Shown piece by piece: positions 34,753 to 43,903 of a DNA stretch of 64,000 nt. The notes beneath the pieces were generated by a model that did no database searches, was not told the origin of the DNA, and saw nothing but the letters and a program-made list of their open reading frames with translations. Made by a program: the position numbers and the translations under genes. The number at the start of each line of letters is the position of its first letter. Position 1 is the first letter of the stretch. Where the stretch lies: NCBI RefSeq assembly GCF_016909015.1, contig NZ_JAFBFA010000019.1, positions 27,306 through 91,305 on the forward strand, written 5' to 3'. This stretch comes from Gracilibacillus alcaliphilus (GTDB taxonomy: Bacteria > Bacillota > Bacilli > Bacillales > Amphibacillaceae).

Positions 34753-36303
34753 TTGGCTCGATCTTTTTATCGAAAAAATAATAAACAGAAGAAAAGCGAA
34801 GAAGAAAATTTCTCACTTGAAATTGGAACAAATCTGGTTGAAAATCTAAATAAAATTAACAAGATGCTAGAAGAGCCAAATGATCTTGTTATACGTAAAT
34901 TCACTATTGACAGCGCCAGCCATCGTACAGCAATTGTTTATATTGACGGCTTAGTTGACAGTAACTACATACATGATCATATTATGAAAAATTTAAAACA
35001 GGCTACAGAATTGCCCGATGATAAACATCAGCTTTTTGACGTTATTCACTGGGAAGTGATTACAGTAACAGACATCGAACTGGGACAATCATTAGAGGAT
35101 GTCTGCAACGCCATTCTAAGCGGGAAAACGGTGTTCTATTTGGATGGAATGGATCAAGTGCTGATCATGGATACAAAAGGCGGAGAAAATCGATCCATTG
35201 AAGAACCAGCTTCAGAGTCGCTGATTCGTGGTCCAAGAGATGGGTTTATAGAAAATTTAAGGACAAATACAGTTCTGATTCGCCGCCATATTGCTGATCC
35301 TAATCTTCGTTTTAAAAACTATGAGGTTGGCAGACGTTCTAAAAAAGACCTTGTTGTCGCTTATGTAGCTGGTATTGCAAATCCTGATATGGTGGAAGAA
35401 GTAAAACGGAGACTGGAAACGATTGATATTGATGATGCACCGGAATCTGGCTATATTGAGCAATGGATTGAGGACAGTTTTTTGTCTCCTTTTCCACAGG
35501 TTTTAAATACAGAAAGGCCAGATAAGGCTGCAGAAGCAATGCTTCAAGGGAAAGTTGTCATTATGTTAGATCGTACCCCCTTTGTATTGATCGTACCAGC
35601 GACTTTTGGCAGTTCTCTGCATTCTCCTGAAGATTATTATTGGCGTTGGTCTCTGGCAACATTGATTAGAATATTGCGTTATCTGGCTGCATTTATCTCC
35701 GTATTTCTCCCAGCTCTATATATCGCATTGGTTTCCTATCATCAAGGACTGATTCCATCCGATTTGGCATTTTCTATTGCAGCAACAAGGGATGGTGTTC
35801 CATTTCCGCCATTTATAGAGGCATTGATCATGACGGCAACGATGGAGTTGTTAAGGGAGGCAGGATTAAGATTGCCAACTCCTATTGGACAAACAATAGG
35901 AATAGTAGGAGGTCTTGTTATTGGAGATGCCGCCGTTTCAGCTGGAATAGTTAGCCCTATTATGGTCATTGTCGTGGCCCTTAATGCGATTGCATCTTTT
36001 GCCCTGCCATCCTATGGTATTGCCATTTCATTTCGAATCTTACAATTTGGATTAATGTTTGCAGCAGCTGTATTCGGTCTTTACGGAATCATTCTCGGCT
36101 ATATCATGATAAATATCCATATTGTTAATCTGACAAGCTTCGGTGTTCCGTATTCGTCGCCATTTGCACCGAACTTTCTAAATGATTGGAAGGATCTTGT
36201 GTTACGAGTACCGATTACCATGAAGAAAAAACGTCCAGACTATATGCAAACCAATGACCAGAAGCTCATGGACAAAGGAGATAGCAGCAGTGAAAAGGTT
36301 TAA
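34753..36303 (+). CDS. Spore germinant receptor A subunit (GerA family)
   Basis: A 516-residue A subunit of a nutrient germinant receptor of the spore inner membrane. The soluble N-terminal part (~1-285, two sub-domains) is followed by about five to six membrane helices. Typical motifs are EPASESLIRGPRDGFIENLRTNTVLIRRHI and the membrane-region REAGLRLPTPIGQTIGIVGGLVIGDAAV. The C-terminus is cytoplasmic. TTG is the start codon, 6 bases after GAGGGG; a TTG start may limit expression. First gene of a four-gene ger operon with overlapping junctions. The germinant is unknown; GerK-, GerB- and GerA-type receptors cannot be separated reliably here. Confidence 0.93.
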   Translation: MARSFYRKNNKQKKSEEENFSLEIGTNLVENLNKINKMLEEPNDLVIRKFTIDSASHRTAIVYIDGLVDSNYIHDHIMKNLKQATELPDDKHQLFDVIHWEVITVTDIELGQSLEDVCNAILSGKTVFYLDGMDQVLIMDTKGGENRSIEEPASESLIRGPRDGFIENLRTNTVLIRRHIADPNLRFKNYEVGRRSKKDLVVAYVAGIANPDMVEEVKRRLETIDIDDAPESGYIEQWIEDSFLSPFPQVLNTERPDKAAEAMLQGKVVIMLDRTPFVLIVPATFGSSLHSPEDYYWRWSLATLIRILRYLAAFISVFLPALYIALVSYHQGLIPSDLAFSIAATRDGVPFPPFIEALIMTATMELLREAGLRLPTPIGQTIGIVGGLVIGDAAVSAGIVSPIMVIVVALNAIASFALPSYGIAISFRILQFGLMFAAAVFGLYGIILGYIMINIHIVNLTSFGVPYSSPFAPNFLNDWKDLVLRVPITMKKKRPDYMQTNDQKLMDKGDSSSEKV

Positions 36304-37396
36304 ATATGCAGATGAAAGAATTAGTGAAAAAGATATCTTGGTTGCTATCCCATCCAGCGTGATCGGGGTAGGAATTCTTTCATTGCCAAGAGAAGTGGCT
36401 TCCGTTACGAAATTTGCCGATGGTTGGGTTCCTTTGTTAATTGGAGGCTGCATTGTTATATTTATGACTTGGGCTATAGCCAAATTTGCCTCAGGCTTTC
36501 GACATCAAACATTCCTTACCTATGCTTCTAAGATTGTAACCAAACCTGTGGCGATTGTTTTGACCATTCTCTTTGCCGCTAGTTCCATCGTTATAACCGC
36601 CTATCAGGTTCGCAAAATTAGTAATATAGCTCAACAATATTTATTCGATCAGACACCGATCGAAATCGTTGCACTAACCTTTCTGTTGGTCGTAGTTTAT
36701 GCTGTCTCAGGCTCGAGAGCAGGGTTGTTTCGAATCAACATCATGTTTTTGCCGATTATTCTTCTTATAGCGTTTTCTGTCATTATCTTTAATTTAGGCT
36801 GGTTTGAAATAAAAAAGTTAATGCCTGTATTTCAAACCCCTCCTACAGATTATGTGAAGGCACTTAATACAAGTACTATCTCGTATCTTGGTTTTAGTAT
36901 TTTATGGTTCCACCTTGCATTGGTGGGTCAACCTAAAAAGGCACCGAAAATGGCTGCACTTGGAATGTGTATTCCTGTTGGATTATATATTATCATTTTC
37001 TTGGTGTGTATCGCGGTGTTTGGTAATGCTGTTACATCAAATTTACTATACCCAACTATCGAATTAGCAAAAGTAGTTGAAATACCTGGTGGATTTTTTG
37101 AACGATTTGAATCTATTTTCTTTGTTATATGGATTATGGCTATTTTTAATACGACAACGATGGCTATGGATATTAGTGTTATTGCATTAAATTCTATCTT
37201 TAAAAACACCATGAAGCTAAAGATTATTTTTATGCTTGCTCCTGTTGTCTATCTGATTGGTATGCTTCCTCAAGATATTGTGACAGTAGACTTACTAGGA
37301 GCGATAATGGGTAATACGATAGTTATTTTAAACATATTTGTTCTTCTACTATTGACTGTGATTGCTAAAATCAGAGGGGTGAAGCGAAATGAATAA
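36290..37396 (+). CDS. Spore germinant receptor B subunit (GerB family permease)
   Basis: A 368-residue APC-superfamily-like B subunit with ten transmembrane helices, likely the germinant-binding component. The early motif is ISEKDILVAIPSSVIGVGILSLPRE. A helix-break glycine run of this kind binds ligands in amino acid transporters. Start put at GTG 36290, 9 bases after AAAGGAGAT, which gives 14 bases of overlap with the A subunit; upstream in-frame codons lack a site. The next gene starts 8 bases before this one ends. Confidence 0.92.
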   Translation: MKRFKYADERISEKDILVAIPSSVIGVGILSLPREVASVTKFADGWVPLLIGGCIVIFMTWAIAKFASGFRHQTFLTYASKIVTKPVAIVLTILFAASSIVITAYQVRKISNIAQQYLFDQTPIEIVALTFLLVVVYAVSGSRAGLFRINIMFLPIILLIAFSVIIFNLGWFEIKKLMPVFQTPPTDYVKALNTSTISYLGFSILWFHLALVGQPKKAPKMAALGMCIPVGLYIIIFLVCIAVFGNAVTSNLLYPTIELAKVVEIPGGFFERFESIFFVIWIMAIFNTTTMAMDISVIALNSIFKNTMKLKIIFMLAPVVYLIGMLPQDIVTVDLLGAIMGNTIVILNIFVLLLLTVIAKIRGVKRNE

Positions 37397-38567
37397 AGTT
37401 TGCCTATTCTTATTATGTTGTATGAGTTTATTACTTACAGGATGCTGGGACGAAATTAATATTGAAGAACGAGGGTTTGTGGTCGGCATTTCGCTTGATT
37501 TAGCAGAAGAACATACAGAAGATAATCCAATGATAACCGTGACAAATCAGTTTGTTATACCCGGTGGACTAGGTGCTCCTAATGAGGATAGCAGTGGCGA
37601 TCAAAAACCTTTCAACAATTTATCAATTGATGGTGAAAGTGTATTTGAAGCCATCCGAAAAATGTCAACCATGAAGGGGAATGCCCCTTTTTTTGAGCAT
37701 TTACAATTAATCGTTGTTTCGGAAGAATTAGCACGCGAGCAAAAATTATTTGCACGTACCATGGATTTGTTTCTTCGAGATCAGGAAATGCGCAGATCGG
37801 TCAGGATTCTTATTTCCGAAAACAAAGCCATGGATATATTAGATATCGAACCCGACTCGGAACCTCTTCCAGTTATGTATATTAATAATGCCAGCGAAAA
37901 CAACGATAAAGTAGCAGGCTTACTTGAACCTCTTAGAACAGGGGATTTGCATGAATACTTGCTAGAGAAAAATAATTATCTTATTCCAAGGATATTCGCA
38001 TTAGATAATGAAATCCAGTTTAACGGTGCAGGAGTCTTTAATGGAAGGACTAATCATTTAGTTGGAGTAATAAATGATGAAGAAATTGTTGGTTTAAATC
38101 TAATCACAGGCGATTTGAAAGGCGGTTTTATTAAATTTGAAATTAATGATCAGTTGATGATTTATGAAATTAGAAAAGCAAAAAGTAATATAAAAATAAA
38201 CGCAGATGATACAAATAATATTCACATTGATATAGTAATTTCTACGGAGGGGAATATCGGGGAGATGTATGGAGAAAGAACACTTTTAGAAAAAGACTAC
38301 CTTGAGGAAATAGAGACGCAAATCAATGGAAAAATGGAATCTTTGGCATATGATGTTATTCAAAAAGGAAAAGAAGAACTGGAGATGGACTTTTTTGGAT
38401 TCGGCGAAATGCTGCAACAAAGACATTATAAAAAATGGGAGAAAATAAAGGATAACTGGGACGAGGGAGAAAATATTTTCAAAAATACCACAGTAAAAGT
38501 AAAAGCAGATGCGATTGTTCGAACAACAGGTGCTACGGATAAGGTCAAAGATTGGGAAAGTGAGTGA
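37389..38567 (+). CDS. Spore germinant receptor C subunit (Ger(x)C lipoprotein)
   Basis: A 392-residue lipoprotein. The signal peptide ends in lipobox LLTGC (cysteine at residue 19), directly followed by WDEINIEERGFVVGISLD, the hallmark of Ger(x)C proteins. The three-domain extracytoplasmic body ends in a long helix with KGKEELEMDFFGFGEMLQ. Anchored to the outer face of the spore inner membrane by Lgt. It overlaps the B subunit gene by 8 bases and the small downstream gene by 4. Confidence 0.93.
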   Translation: MNKVCLFLLCCMSLLLTGCWDEINIEERGFVVGISLDLAEEHTEDNPMITVTNQFVIPGGLGAPNEDSSGDQKPFNNLSIDGESVFEAIRKMSTMKGNAPFFEHLQLIVVSEELAREQKLFARTMDLFLRDQEMRRSVRILISENKAMDILDIEPDSEPLPVMYINNASENNDKVAGLLEPLRTGDLHEYLLEKNNYLIPRIFALDNEIQFNGAGVFNGRTNHLVGVINDEEIVGLNLITGDLKGGFIKFEINDQLMIYEIRKAKSNIKINADDTNNIHIDIVISTEGNIGEMYGERTLLEKDYLEEIETQINGKMESLAYDVIQKGKEELEMDFFGFGEMLQQRHYKKWEKIKDNWDEGENIFKNTTVKVKADAIVRTTGATDKVKDWESE

Positions 38568-38761
38568 ACTTATTGATGTGGGAAAAACTAATGGGAGTAT
38601 TACCTGAAAAATTAATTTTGTTATGTACCGTATTATCCTTTTTGATTCCATACGTTATTTATAAAGTAAATCAAAAACTGCATAAATATGGTGATCCACC
38701 ATGGAAGCATAAAAGATATGAAGAGAACCAGAAGATGGGCGGGAAGGACAAGGGGGCGTAA
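38564..38761 (+). CDS. Small membrane protein of the ger operon (candidate D subunit)
   Basis: A 65-residue protein with one clear membrane helix (about residues 15-34, ILLCTVLSFLIPYVIYKVN) and a basic tail (PPWKHKRYEENQKMGGKDKGA). GTG at 38564 overlaps the gerC stop in a GTGA arrangement; an ATG at 38576 is an alternative. Some germinant receptor operons carry a small D gene whose product modulates receptor activity. Position and membrane nature fit that role, though known D subunits are often predicted with two helices. No terminator was seen directly after it. Confidence 0.7.
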   Translation: MNLLMWEKLMGVLPEKLILLCTVLSFLIPYVIYKVNQKLHKYGDPPWKHKRYEENQKMGGKDKGA

Positions 38762-38859
38762 GTAAGGCTTGACTATAAGGTCATTCATGTTTTAAAGGTG
38801 GAAGAAAAGCTAGATGAACTATTCTATACTAAAAGAAAAATAGCTACTGAAAACAGCAG

Positions 38860-40248
38860 CTATAAATCAGACACCGAAAGCATTACCTTAATGGTTGTAC
38901 CTTTCCCTTTGACACTGGTAAGTTGGACCGTTCCACCATGGGCTTGAATAATATCACGTGAGATAGCCATACCAAGTCCGGTTCCGTGTATATTGGCAGT
39001 GTTGGTTCCACGATAATAGCGTTCAAAGATTTGCTCTTGTTCTTCTGCCGCAATACCTTTGCCATTATCTTTAATGATAATTCCCTCTTCTGTGACCTGA
39101 ATGTCTATCTCTACATCCTCTTCATTATGGAGTAAGGCATTATAGATAAAATTCAGTAATGCCCGTTTCATAAGATGCTGATCAATTTCCCAATTCACGG
39201 CAGATTCTGTATTATCATATTGAATATGCTTGGAACTGAATTGTGGATCATTTAATAAATCAATCACCAATTCACGGACAAAGTGTTCCATATTGGTAGG
39301 CTGCAAGTTAAGCGGCAGCTCTTGATTACGCAAACGCATCGTTAAGTTAAAGTCATCAAGAAGTTCTCTCATATAAAGCGATTGACGTTCAATCACTTCT
39401 GCATACTCTAACCGTTCGGCCTCGGACAAATCGTCACTGCGTAATAGTTCCGCATATCCACGAATCGAGGACAATGGTGTCTTGATATCATGAGATACAT
39501 TGCTAATCCATTCATTGCGCATTTTTTCCAGCTTTTGACGCTCTTGTTCATAAGCCTGCAACTTTTCTGCCACTTCATTTATATTATCAAAGACATGTTT
39601 GTAAATACCAGGACGTTTCGGTTTTTCTTTTTCAAAAATTCGCTCTTTTAAGGCATGAATCCGATTAATTAGCCGATTAATTGGTTTGGTTAAAATGGTA
39701 CTGAATAGAAACCCGACTAGTGTTGCGATTAACAAATCGACAATAATAATAGTTCCTAAAAACTGCGTAATCGAGGTGAATATTTGTTCTCCATTTACCA
39801 TAAAAACGGTCCGCTGTTCGGATGAATCAGGTACCACAATCAAATAGCTGTACTCCTCATATTCTCCAATAAAGTACGTATTTAAGTCATCATCCATATA
39901 TTTATAGCGATGTACCAGTTCAATCGGGGTATAATGATTAGGCAAATCTTCCGGTGCCTGATATGACGCGACCACATCACCGTTTTGGTCGAGAATTTGT
40001 AACCAAGCACCAAACTGTGATAAGGCCTCTTCTCCATCTTTGGAGACAACAGGTTCCCCATCGTTCATGCCCAAATACTTTTGGAAAGCACGGGTGAAAT
40101 CTTCTCCTGAATTACTGTCAAAGGCGGTAGCCCCCTGTAGACTTTGATGATAAAGAATACCAAATAAAATAATGGTATTCGCGATACAAACAATAAAGAC
40201 AATGCTGAGTATAGATAATAAATACCGCAGCGTGATTTTCCACTTCAT
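38860..40248 (-). CDS. Two-component sensor histidine kinase
   Basis: A 462-residue kinase. Membrane helix 1 (residues ~12-34), a ~130-residue extracytoplasmic sensor (~35-163), helix 2 (~164-186), HAMP, then HisKA with the phosphorylated histidine 253 in NVSHDIKTPLSSIRGYAELL. The catalytic domain has N, G1 and G2 boxes (LNFIYNALLHN, DNGKGIAAEEQEQIF, GTGLGMAIS). This is a conventional extracellular-sensing kinase, unlike the short intramembrane kinases that usually partner Bce/Yxd-type ABC transporters. It lies 71 bases after the response regulator gene on the same strand and faces away from the ABC module. Confidence 0.92.
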   Translation of the reverse strand: MKWKITLRYLLSILSIVFIVCIANTIILFGILYHQSLQGATAFDSNSGEDFTRAFQKYLGMNDGEPVVSKDGEEALSQFGAWLQILDQNGDVVASYQAPEDLPNHYTPIELVHRYKYMDDDLNTYFIGEYEEYSYLIVVPDSSEQRTVFMVNGEQIFTSITQFLGTIIIVDLLIATLVGFLFSTILTKPINRLINRIHALKERIFEKEKPKRPGIYKHVFDNINEVAEKLQAYEQERQKLEKMRNEWISNVSHDIKTPLSSIRGYAELLRSDDLSEAERLEYAEVIERQSLYMRELLDDFNLTMRLRNQELPLNLQPTNMEHFVRELVIDLLNDPQFSSKHIQYDNTESAVNWEIDQHLMKRALLNFIYNALLHNEEDVEIDIQVTEEGIIIKDNGKGIAAEEQEQIFERYYRGTNTANIHGTGLGMAISRDIIQAHGGTVQLTSVKGKGTTIKVMLSVSDL

Positions 40249-40319
40249 ATCTAATCACCTAATTCTTCTATTCTAATGGTTCATAAGTGTCATTCGTTAT
40301 GTAACGGCAACGCCAAGCA

Positions 40320-41042
40320 TTACGAATGGGCAGCTTCCGAATAAAATCGATAACCCAGTCCTTTGACAGTGACAATATGCTGAGGTTTGGATGGATTCTC
40401 TTCGATTTTTTCACGAAGCCGGCGAATATGAACCATTAAGGTATTATCAGCACCATAGAAATCTTCGCCCCAAACGGTGCGGAAGAGACTTTCTTTACTA
40501 ATAATTTGATTAGGATTGCGGAGAAAACATGCCATCAAGCCGACTTCTTTGGCTGTCAGGTCAAGTTGTTTCCCTTCTTTTGCTATTTCTGTTTCCTCTG
40601 CATTAATGGTAAACAAGCCAATTGTTTTTTCAGTTTTTTTCACGGTTTGACTATTGGCCTCGAGTGTATAGATACCGGCACGCCGCAACTGCGCCTTGAC
40701 GCGGTAAGCCATTTCTTTTGGGCTAAAGGGTTTGGTGATATAATCATCTCCACCAATAGCCAGTCCAAGAATTTTATCGACTTCATCAGATTTTGCGGAT
40801 AAGAACAGAATAGGAATACGGGAGGTTTCCCTTATCTTTCGGCACAGGTCATATCCTTCTCCATCAGGAAGCATAATATCTAAGATAGCCAGGCTGGGAT
40901 GAAATTGTTCGAATTTCTCCCAACCTTGTTGAAGAGTACCGGCTGTTTCAATCTCAGAAAAGCCTTCTTTTTCTAGCGTTGTCTTCATCAGCTGACATAA
41001 ATCCTTTTCATCATCAACAATTAAGATACGAGGTGTTTCCAT
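40320..41042 (-). CDS. OmpR family response regulator
   Basis: A 240-residue regulator. The receiver domain has ILIVDDEKD at the start, the phospho-acceptor aspartate in LAILDIMLPDGEGYDL, and the conserved lysine in GGDDYITKPFSPKEM. The winged-helix DNA-binding domain has LTAKEVGLMACFLRNPNQII and TLMVHIRRLREKIEENPSKPQHIVTVKGLGYRF. Start at 41042 supported by GAAAGG about 9 bases upstream; the frame runs 23 residues further without a site. Probably regulates the divergent ABC operon through direct repeats at 41208-41246. Confidence 0.92.
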   Translation of the reverse strand: METPRILIVDDEKDLCQLMKTTLEKEGFSEIETAGTLQQGWEKFEQFHPSLAILDIMLPDGEGYDLCRKIRETSRIPILFLSAKSDEVDKILGLAIGGDDYITKPFSPKEMAYRVKAQLRRAGIYTLEANSQTVKKTEKTIGLFTINAEETEIAKEGKQLDLTAKEVGLMACFLRNPNQIISKESLFRTVWGEDFYGADNTLMVHIRRLREKIEENPSKPQHIVTVKGLGYRFYSEAAHS

Positions 41043-41125
41043 CACTTTCATCCTTTCTTTATCAAGCACGTGTTCACCATTCACATATCCTTCCAGACAC
41101 CACATTGCCAAGTCAGAAATGAGCG

Positions 41126-41155
41126 GTGTCCTTTTTATCGGGCTTTTTGAACATC
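41126..41155. repeat. Solo right end of the TTCAAAAAG repeat family (copy D)
   Basis: GGTGTCCTTTTTATCGGGC followed by TTTTTGAACAT is the clearest copy of the ~30-base terminal repeat. Its complement begins ATGTTCAAAAAGCCCGATAA, matching the left end at 60484. No partner end is found nearby. Confidence 0.55.
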
Positions 41156-41207
41156 CTCTTTAAGTACTAACCCTATCATAACAGGATTTTTGCAGGATAA
41201 CAGGTAT

Positions 41208-41246
41208 TTAAGGATTTTGTAAGGTACTCGTGAACATCATGTAAGG
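41208..41246 (+). promoter_or_regulatory. Four direct hexamer repeats with 11-bp period (response regulator site)
   Basis: TTAAGG (41208), GTAAGG (41219), GTGAAC (41230, degenerate) and GTAAGG (41241) recur at exactly 11-base intervals, one helical turn. This is the pattern bound by OmpR-type dimers of dimers. The last repeat ends 9 bases before TATAGT (41256-41261), the likely -10 of the ABC operon. The array sits in the spacer between the divergent regulator and ABC genes. Confidence 0.65.
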
Positions 41247-41288
41247 ATAGCCCTTTATAGTATAAGTATACGAAAGAGGTGCATACGA

Positions 41289-42056
41289 ATGGAACATGTA
41301 TTAAAAGTAAGTCATGTTGAAAAAATTTATGGAAAAGGAGCCAATACTTATAAAGCACTGGAAGATATATCCTTTACGATTGAACCAGGCGAATTTGTAG
41401 GAGTAATGGGACCTTCAGGAGCCGGTAAATCTACTTTATTAAATGTATTGGCCACGATTGACTCCCCAACAAGCGGGGACATCTTGATTGAGGCAGATAA
41501 TATCGCCAAAATGAAAGAAGAGAAATTAGCAGATTTTCGCCGTGATCATTTGGGCTTTATTTTTCAGGATTATAATTTATTAGATTCTTTAACGGTAAGA
41601 GAGAATATCCTATTGCCGCTTGCGATTGCTAAACGGCCGGCAAAAGAAATTCAGGAAAAAGTAATGACGATGGCTCAGACGTTTGGTATCGAAAATTTAT
41701 TGGATAAATATCCATATCAAATTTCAGGCGGGCAGAAACAACGTACAGCTTCTTGCCGTGCACTTGTTTCCAATCCCAAGCTGATTTTTGCCGATGAGCC
41801 GACAGGAGCACTTGATTCCAAATCAGCAACTGATTTATTAGAGAGCCTAAGCTCGTTAAATCTAGAACAAGAAGCAACGATTATGATGGTGACACATGAT
41901 GCCTATGCCGCAAGTTTTTGCCGCCGGATTCTATTTATCAAGGATGGCCGATTATCGAAAGAAATGATCCGAGGTAATCATACTCGTAAGGAGTTTTTCC
42001 AATTAATTTTAGATGAATTGGCATATATTGGCGGTGATGGACATGACCTTGTTTGA
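41289..42056 (+). CDS. ABC transporter ATP-binding protein (YxdL/BceA type)
   Basis: A 255-residue ATPase. Walker A is GPSGAGKST, the Q-loop is FIFQDYNLLDSLTV (characteristic of the MacB/Bce class), the signature is QISGGQKQRTASCRAL, and Walker B is LIFADEPTGALDSKSA. The SGGQKQRTASCRA form, with A-S-C, is diagnostic of Bce/Yxd ATPases, where other families have V-A-I. First gene of ABC-permease-YxeA, sensing or resisting cell-wall-active peptides. The stop overlaps the permease start by 14 bases. Confidence 0.93.
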   Translation: MEHVLKVSHVEKIYGKGANTYKALEDISFTIEPGEFVGVMGPSGAGKSTLLNVLATIDSPTSGDILIEADNIAKMKEEKLADFRRDHLGFIFQDYNLLDSLTVRENILLPLAIAKRPAKEIQEKVMTMAQTFGIENLLDKYPYQISGGQKQRTASCRALVSNPKLIFADEPTGALDSKSATDLLESLSSLNLEQEATIMMVTHDAYAASFCRRILFIKDGRLSKEMIRGNHTRKEFFQLILDELAYIGGDGHDLV

Positions 42057-43902
42057 TTTAGCTGTAAAGAATATTAGACGTAATATGAAGAATTATGGCC
42101 TTTATATAGGGGCAACGGTATTTTCTATCATTATCTACTTTACCTTTGCCACATTAAAGCATAGTGACGATATTAGTGTGCTGGCAGAAACCTCGAGACA
42201 AGTGAAGGGGATTATGAGTGGTTCTGCTTTTGTATTAGTCATATTTGTTGCGATTTTTATTCTGTATTCCAATACCTTTTTTATGAAAAAACGTAAGCAG
42301 GAAGTTGCTTTATATTCCTTATTAGGGGTCAGAAAGCGCACGATTGGCTTTTTACTTTTCTTTGAGAATATGATGATTGGCCTGACTTCCTTGTTGATTG
42401 GTATGGTATTAGGTTTCTTTCTATCCCAGTTATTTTTAGCTATCTTAATGAAGCTGATGGGGCTTGACATGGCATTTACCTTTGCATTCTCAGGAAGTGC
42501 CGTTATCGAAACTGTGATGGTATTCTTTCTCATCTTCTTGGTGACGTCCCTGCTTGGTTATCGTGTAATCTATCAATTTAAGTTAATTGATTTATTTCAT
42601 GCAGCGAAAAAAGGAGAAGATCAGCCAAAGGCTCGTCTGATTGCTGCTTTAATTGGTGTACTGACATTAGTACTAGCTTATTGGCTAGCCTTGCAAGATT
42701 TAATGACATCTGCCGCATGGAGAATATTCGGTTTGGCTATGCCACTTATTATTATCGGGCTGACGATACTAGGTTCTTATTTGTTATTTAACAGTGTATT
42801 GGTTTATGTATTAAACACATTAAAGAAAAGGGCAGGCTGGGCGTGGAAAGGCCTTAACCTGATGACTGCTTCTCAATTGCTATATCGCATACGTGCCAAT
42901 GCTAAGACGTTAACCATTATTGCTACTCTTAGTGCCACTACTATTACAGCGGGTGGAGCCGTCTTTGGCATGTATTATAACACCGACCAAAATGTCGAGG
43001 AATACATTCCATTTTCCTTTATGTGGAAAGGGCCGCAATATGAAATAGAAGCTGATGCTGTGGAAGCAACACTGGATTTTGAAGTGAAGGATATTCGAGT
43101 GTCTGACAATGACATGGACAGAGAATATTATGTGATTGACCAATCCACTTTTACAAAATTAGCCGAAACGCTCAATTGGAATGATATCGAAAGCCTATCA
43201 GATAAGGCTAACGAAGTACTATTGATTGATCCATTTTATGATGAGCGCTGGTCAGAACCGATCGATGAGATAGTGATAGAGGGTACGGCTTTTCCGATTA
43301 GCAAAACGTATGCCAAATCCATTTTTAATGCAGAAACCTTACCAGGTGCTGTGCTTGTGATAGAGGATGAGACGTACCAAGGATTGACTGGTGAGACAGC
43401 AAGTTATCATGCCGTTCAAATGGATGACTATAAAAAACATGCCGCTTTATCGGAACAACTGGCGAAAACAGACAGTCTGGAGAATTTTTCGAGTGCGGTA
43501 GCGAACTACCAAGATTTATTGAGGTCCTCTGGTGCACAATTGTTTGTGGGGAGTTTCTTAGGGCTGGTGTTCTTGTTAGCAACGGGAAGTATTATTTTCT
43601 TTAAGATGATGACAGAGGCAGAAGAAGACAAAGACAAGTATGGTATTCTGCGTAAAATTGGTGTATCGAAAAAAGAGATGAAGCGGACAGTCCGCTATCA
43701 AATGGGAATGATCTTTATGGCACCGTTATTGCTTGGTTTATTGCATGGAACAGTCGCCTTAATCGCCTTTTCTAATTTATTGCAAATGAATCTCTGGGTG
43801 CCTATCTTATGGTGGATGTTAGCCTATGCACTTGTTTATACTATTTATTATTTTATTACGGTAAGAGGATTTTATCGTACGATTAATCAGGAGGGAATAT
43901 AG
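42043..43902 (+). CDS. FtsX-domain ABC permease (YxdM/BceB type)
   Basis: A 619-residue permease with ten predicted membrane helices, FtsX-like domains near both ends, and a ~200-residue extracellular domain between helices 7 and 8 (about residues 315-510). N-terminus MTLFDLAVKNIRRNMKNYGLYIGA is standard for Bce-type permeases, and the late DKYGILRKIGVSKKEMKRTVRYQ is the second FtsX coupling region. Known relatives remove peptide antibiotics from their lipid II-cycle targets. Start at 42043 inside the ATPase gene; an upstream ATG at 42037 is equally possible. Confidence 0.92.
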   Translation: MTLFDLAVKNIRRNMKNYGLYIGATVFSIIIYFTFATLKHSDDISVLAETSRQVKGIMSGSAFVLVIFVAIFILYSNTFFMKKRKQEVALYSLLGVRKRTIGFLLFFENMMIGLTSLLIGMVLGFFLSQLFLAILMKLMGLDMAFTFAFSGSAVIETVMVFFLIFLVTSLLGYRVIYQFKLIDLFHAAKKGEDQPKARLIAALIGVLTLVLAYWLALQDLMTSAAWRIFGLAMPLIIIGLTILGSYLLFNSVLVYVLNTLKKRAGWAWKGLNLMTASQLLYRIRANAKTLTIIATLSATTITAGGAVFGMYYNTDQNVEEYIPFSFMWKGPQYEIEADAVEATLDFEVKDIRVSDNDMDREYYVIDQSTFTKLAETLNWNDIESLSDKANEVLLIDPFYDERWSEPIDEIVIEGTAFPISKTYAKSIFNAETLPGAVLVIEDETYQGLTGETASYHAVQMDDYKKHAALSEQLAKTDSLENFSSAVANYQDLLRSSGAQLFVGSFLGLVFLLATGSIIFFKMMTEAEEDKDKYGILRKIGVSKKEMKRTVRYQMGMIFMAPLLLGLLHGTVALIAFSNLLQMNLWVPILWWMLAYALVYTIYYFITVRGFYRTINQEGI

Positions 43903-43903
43903 G

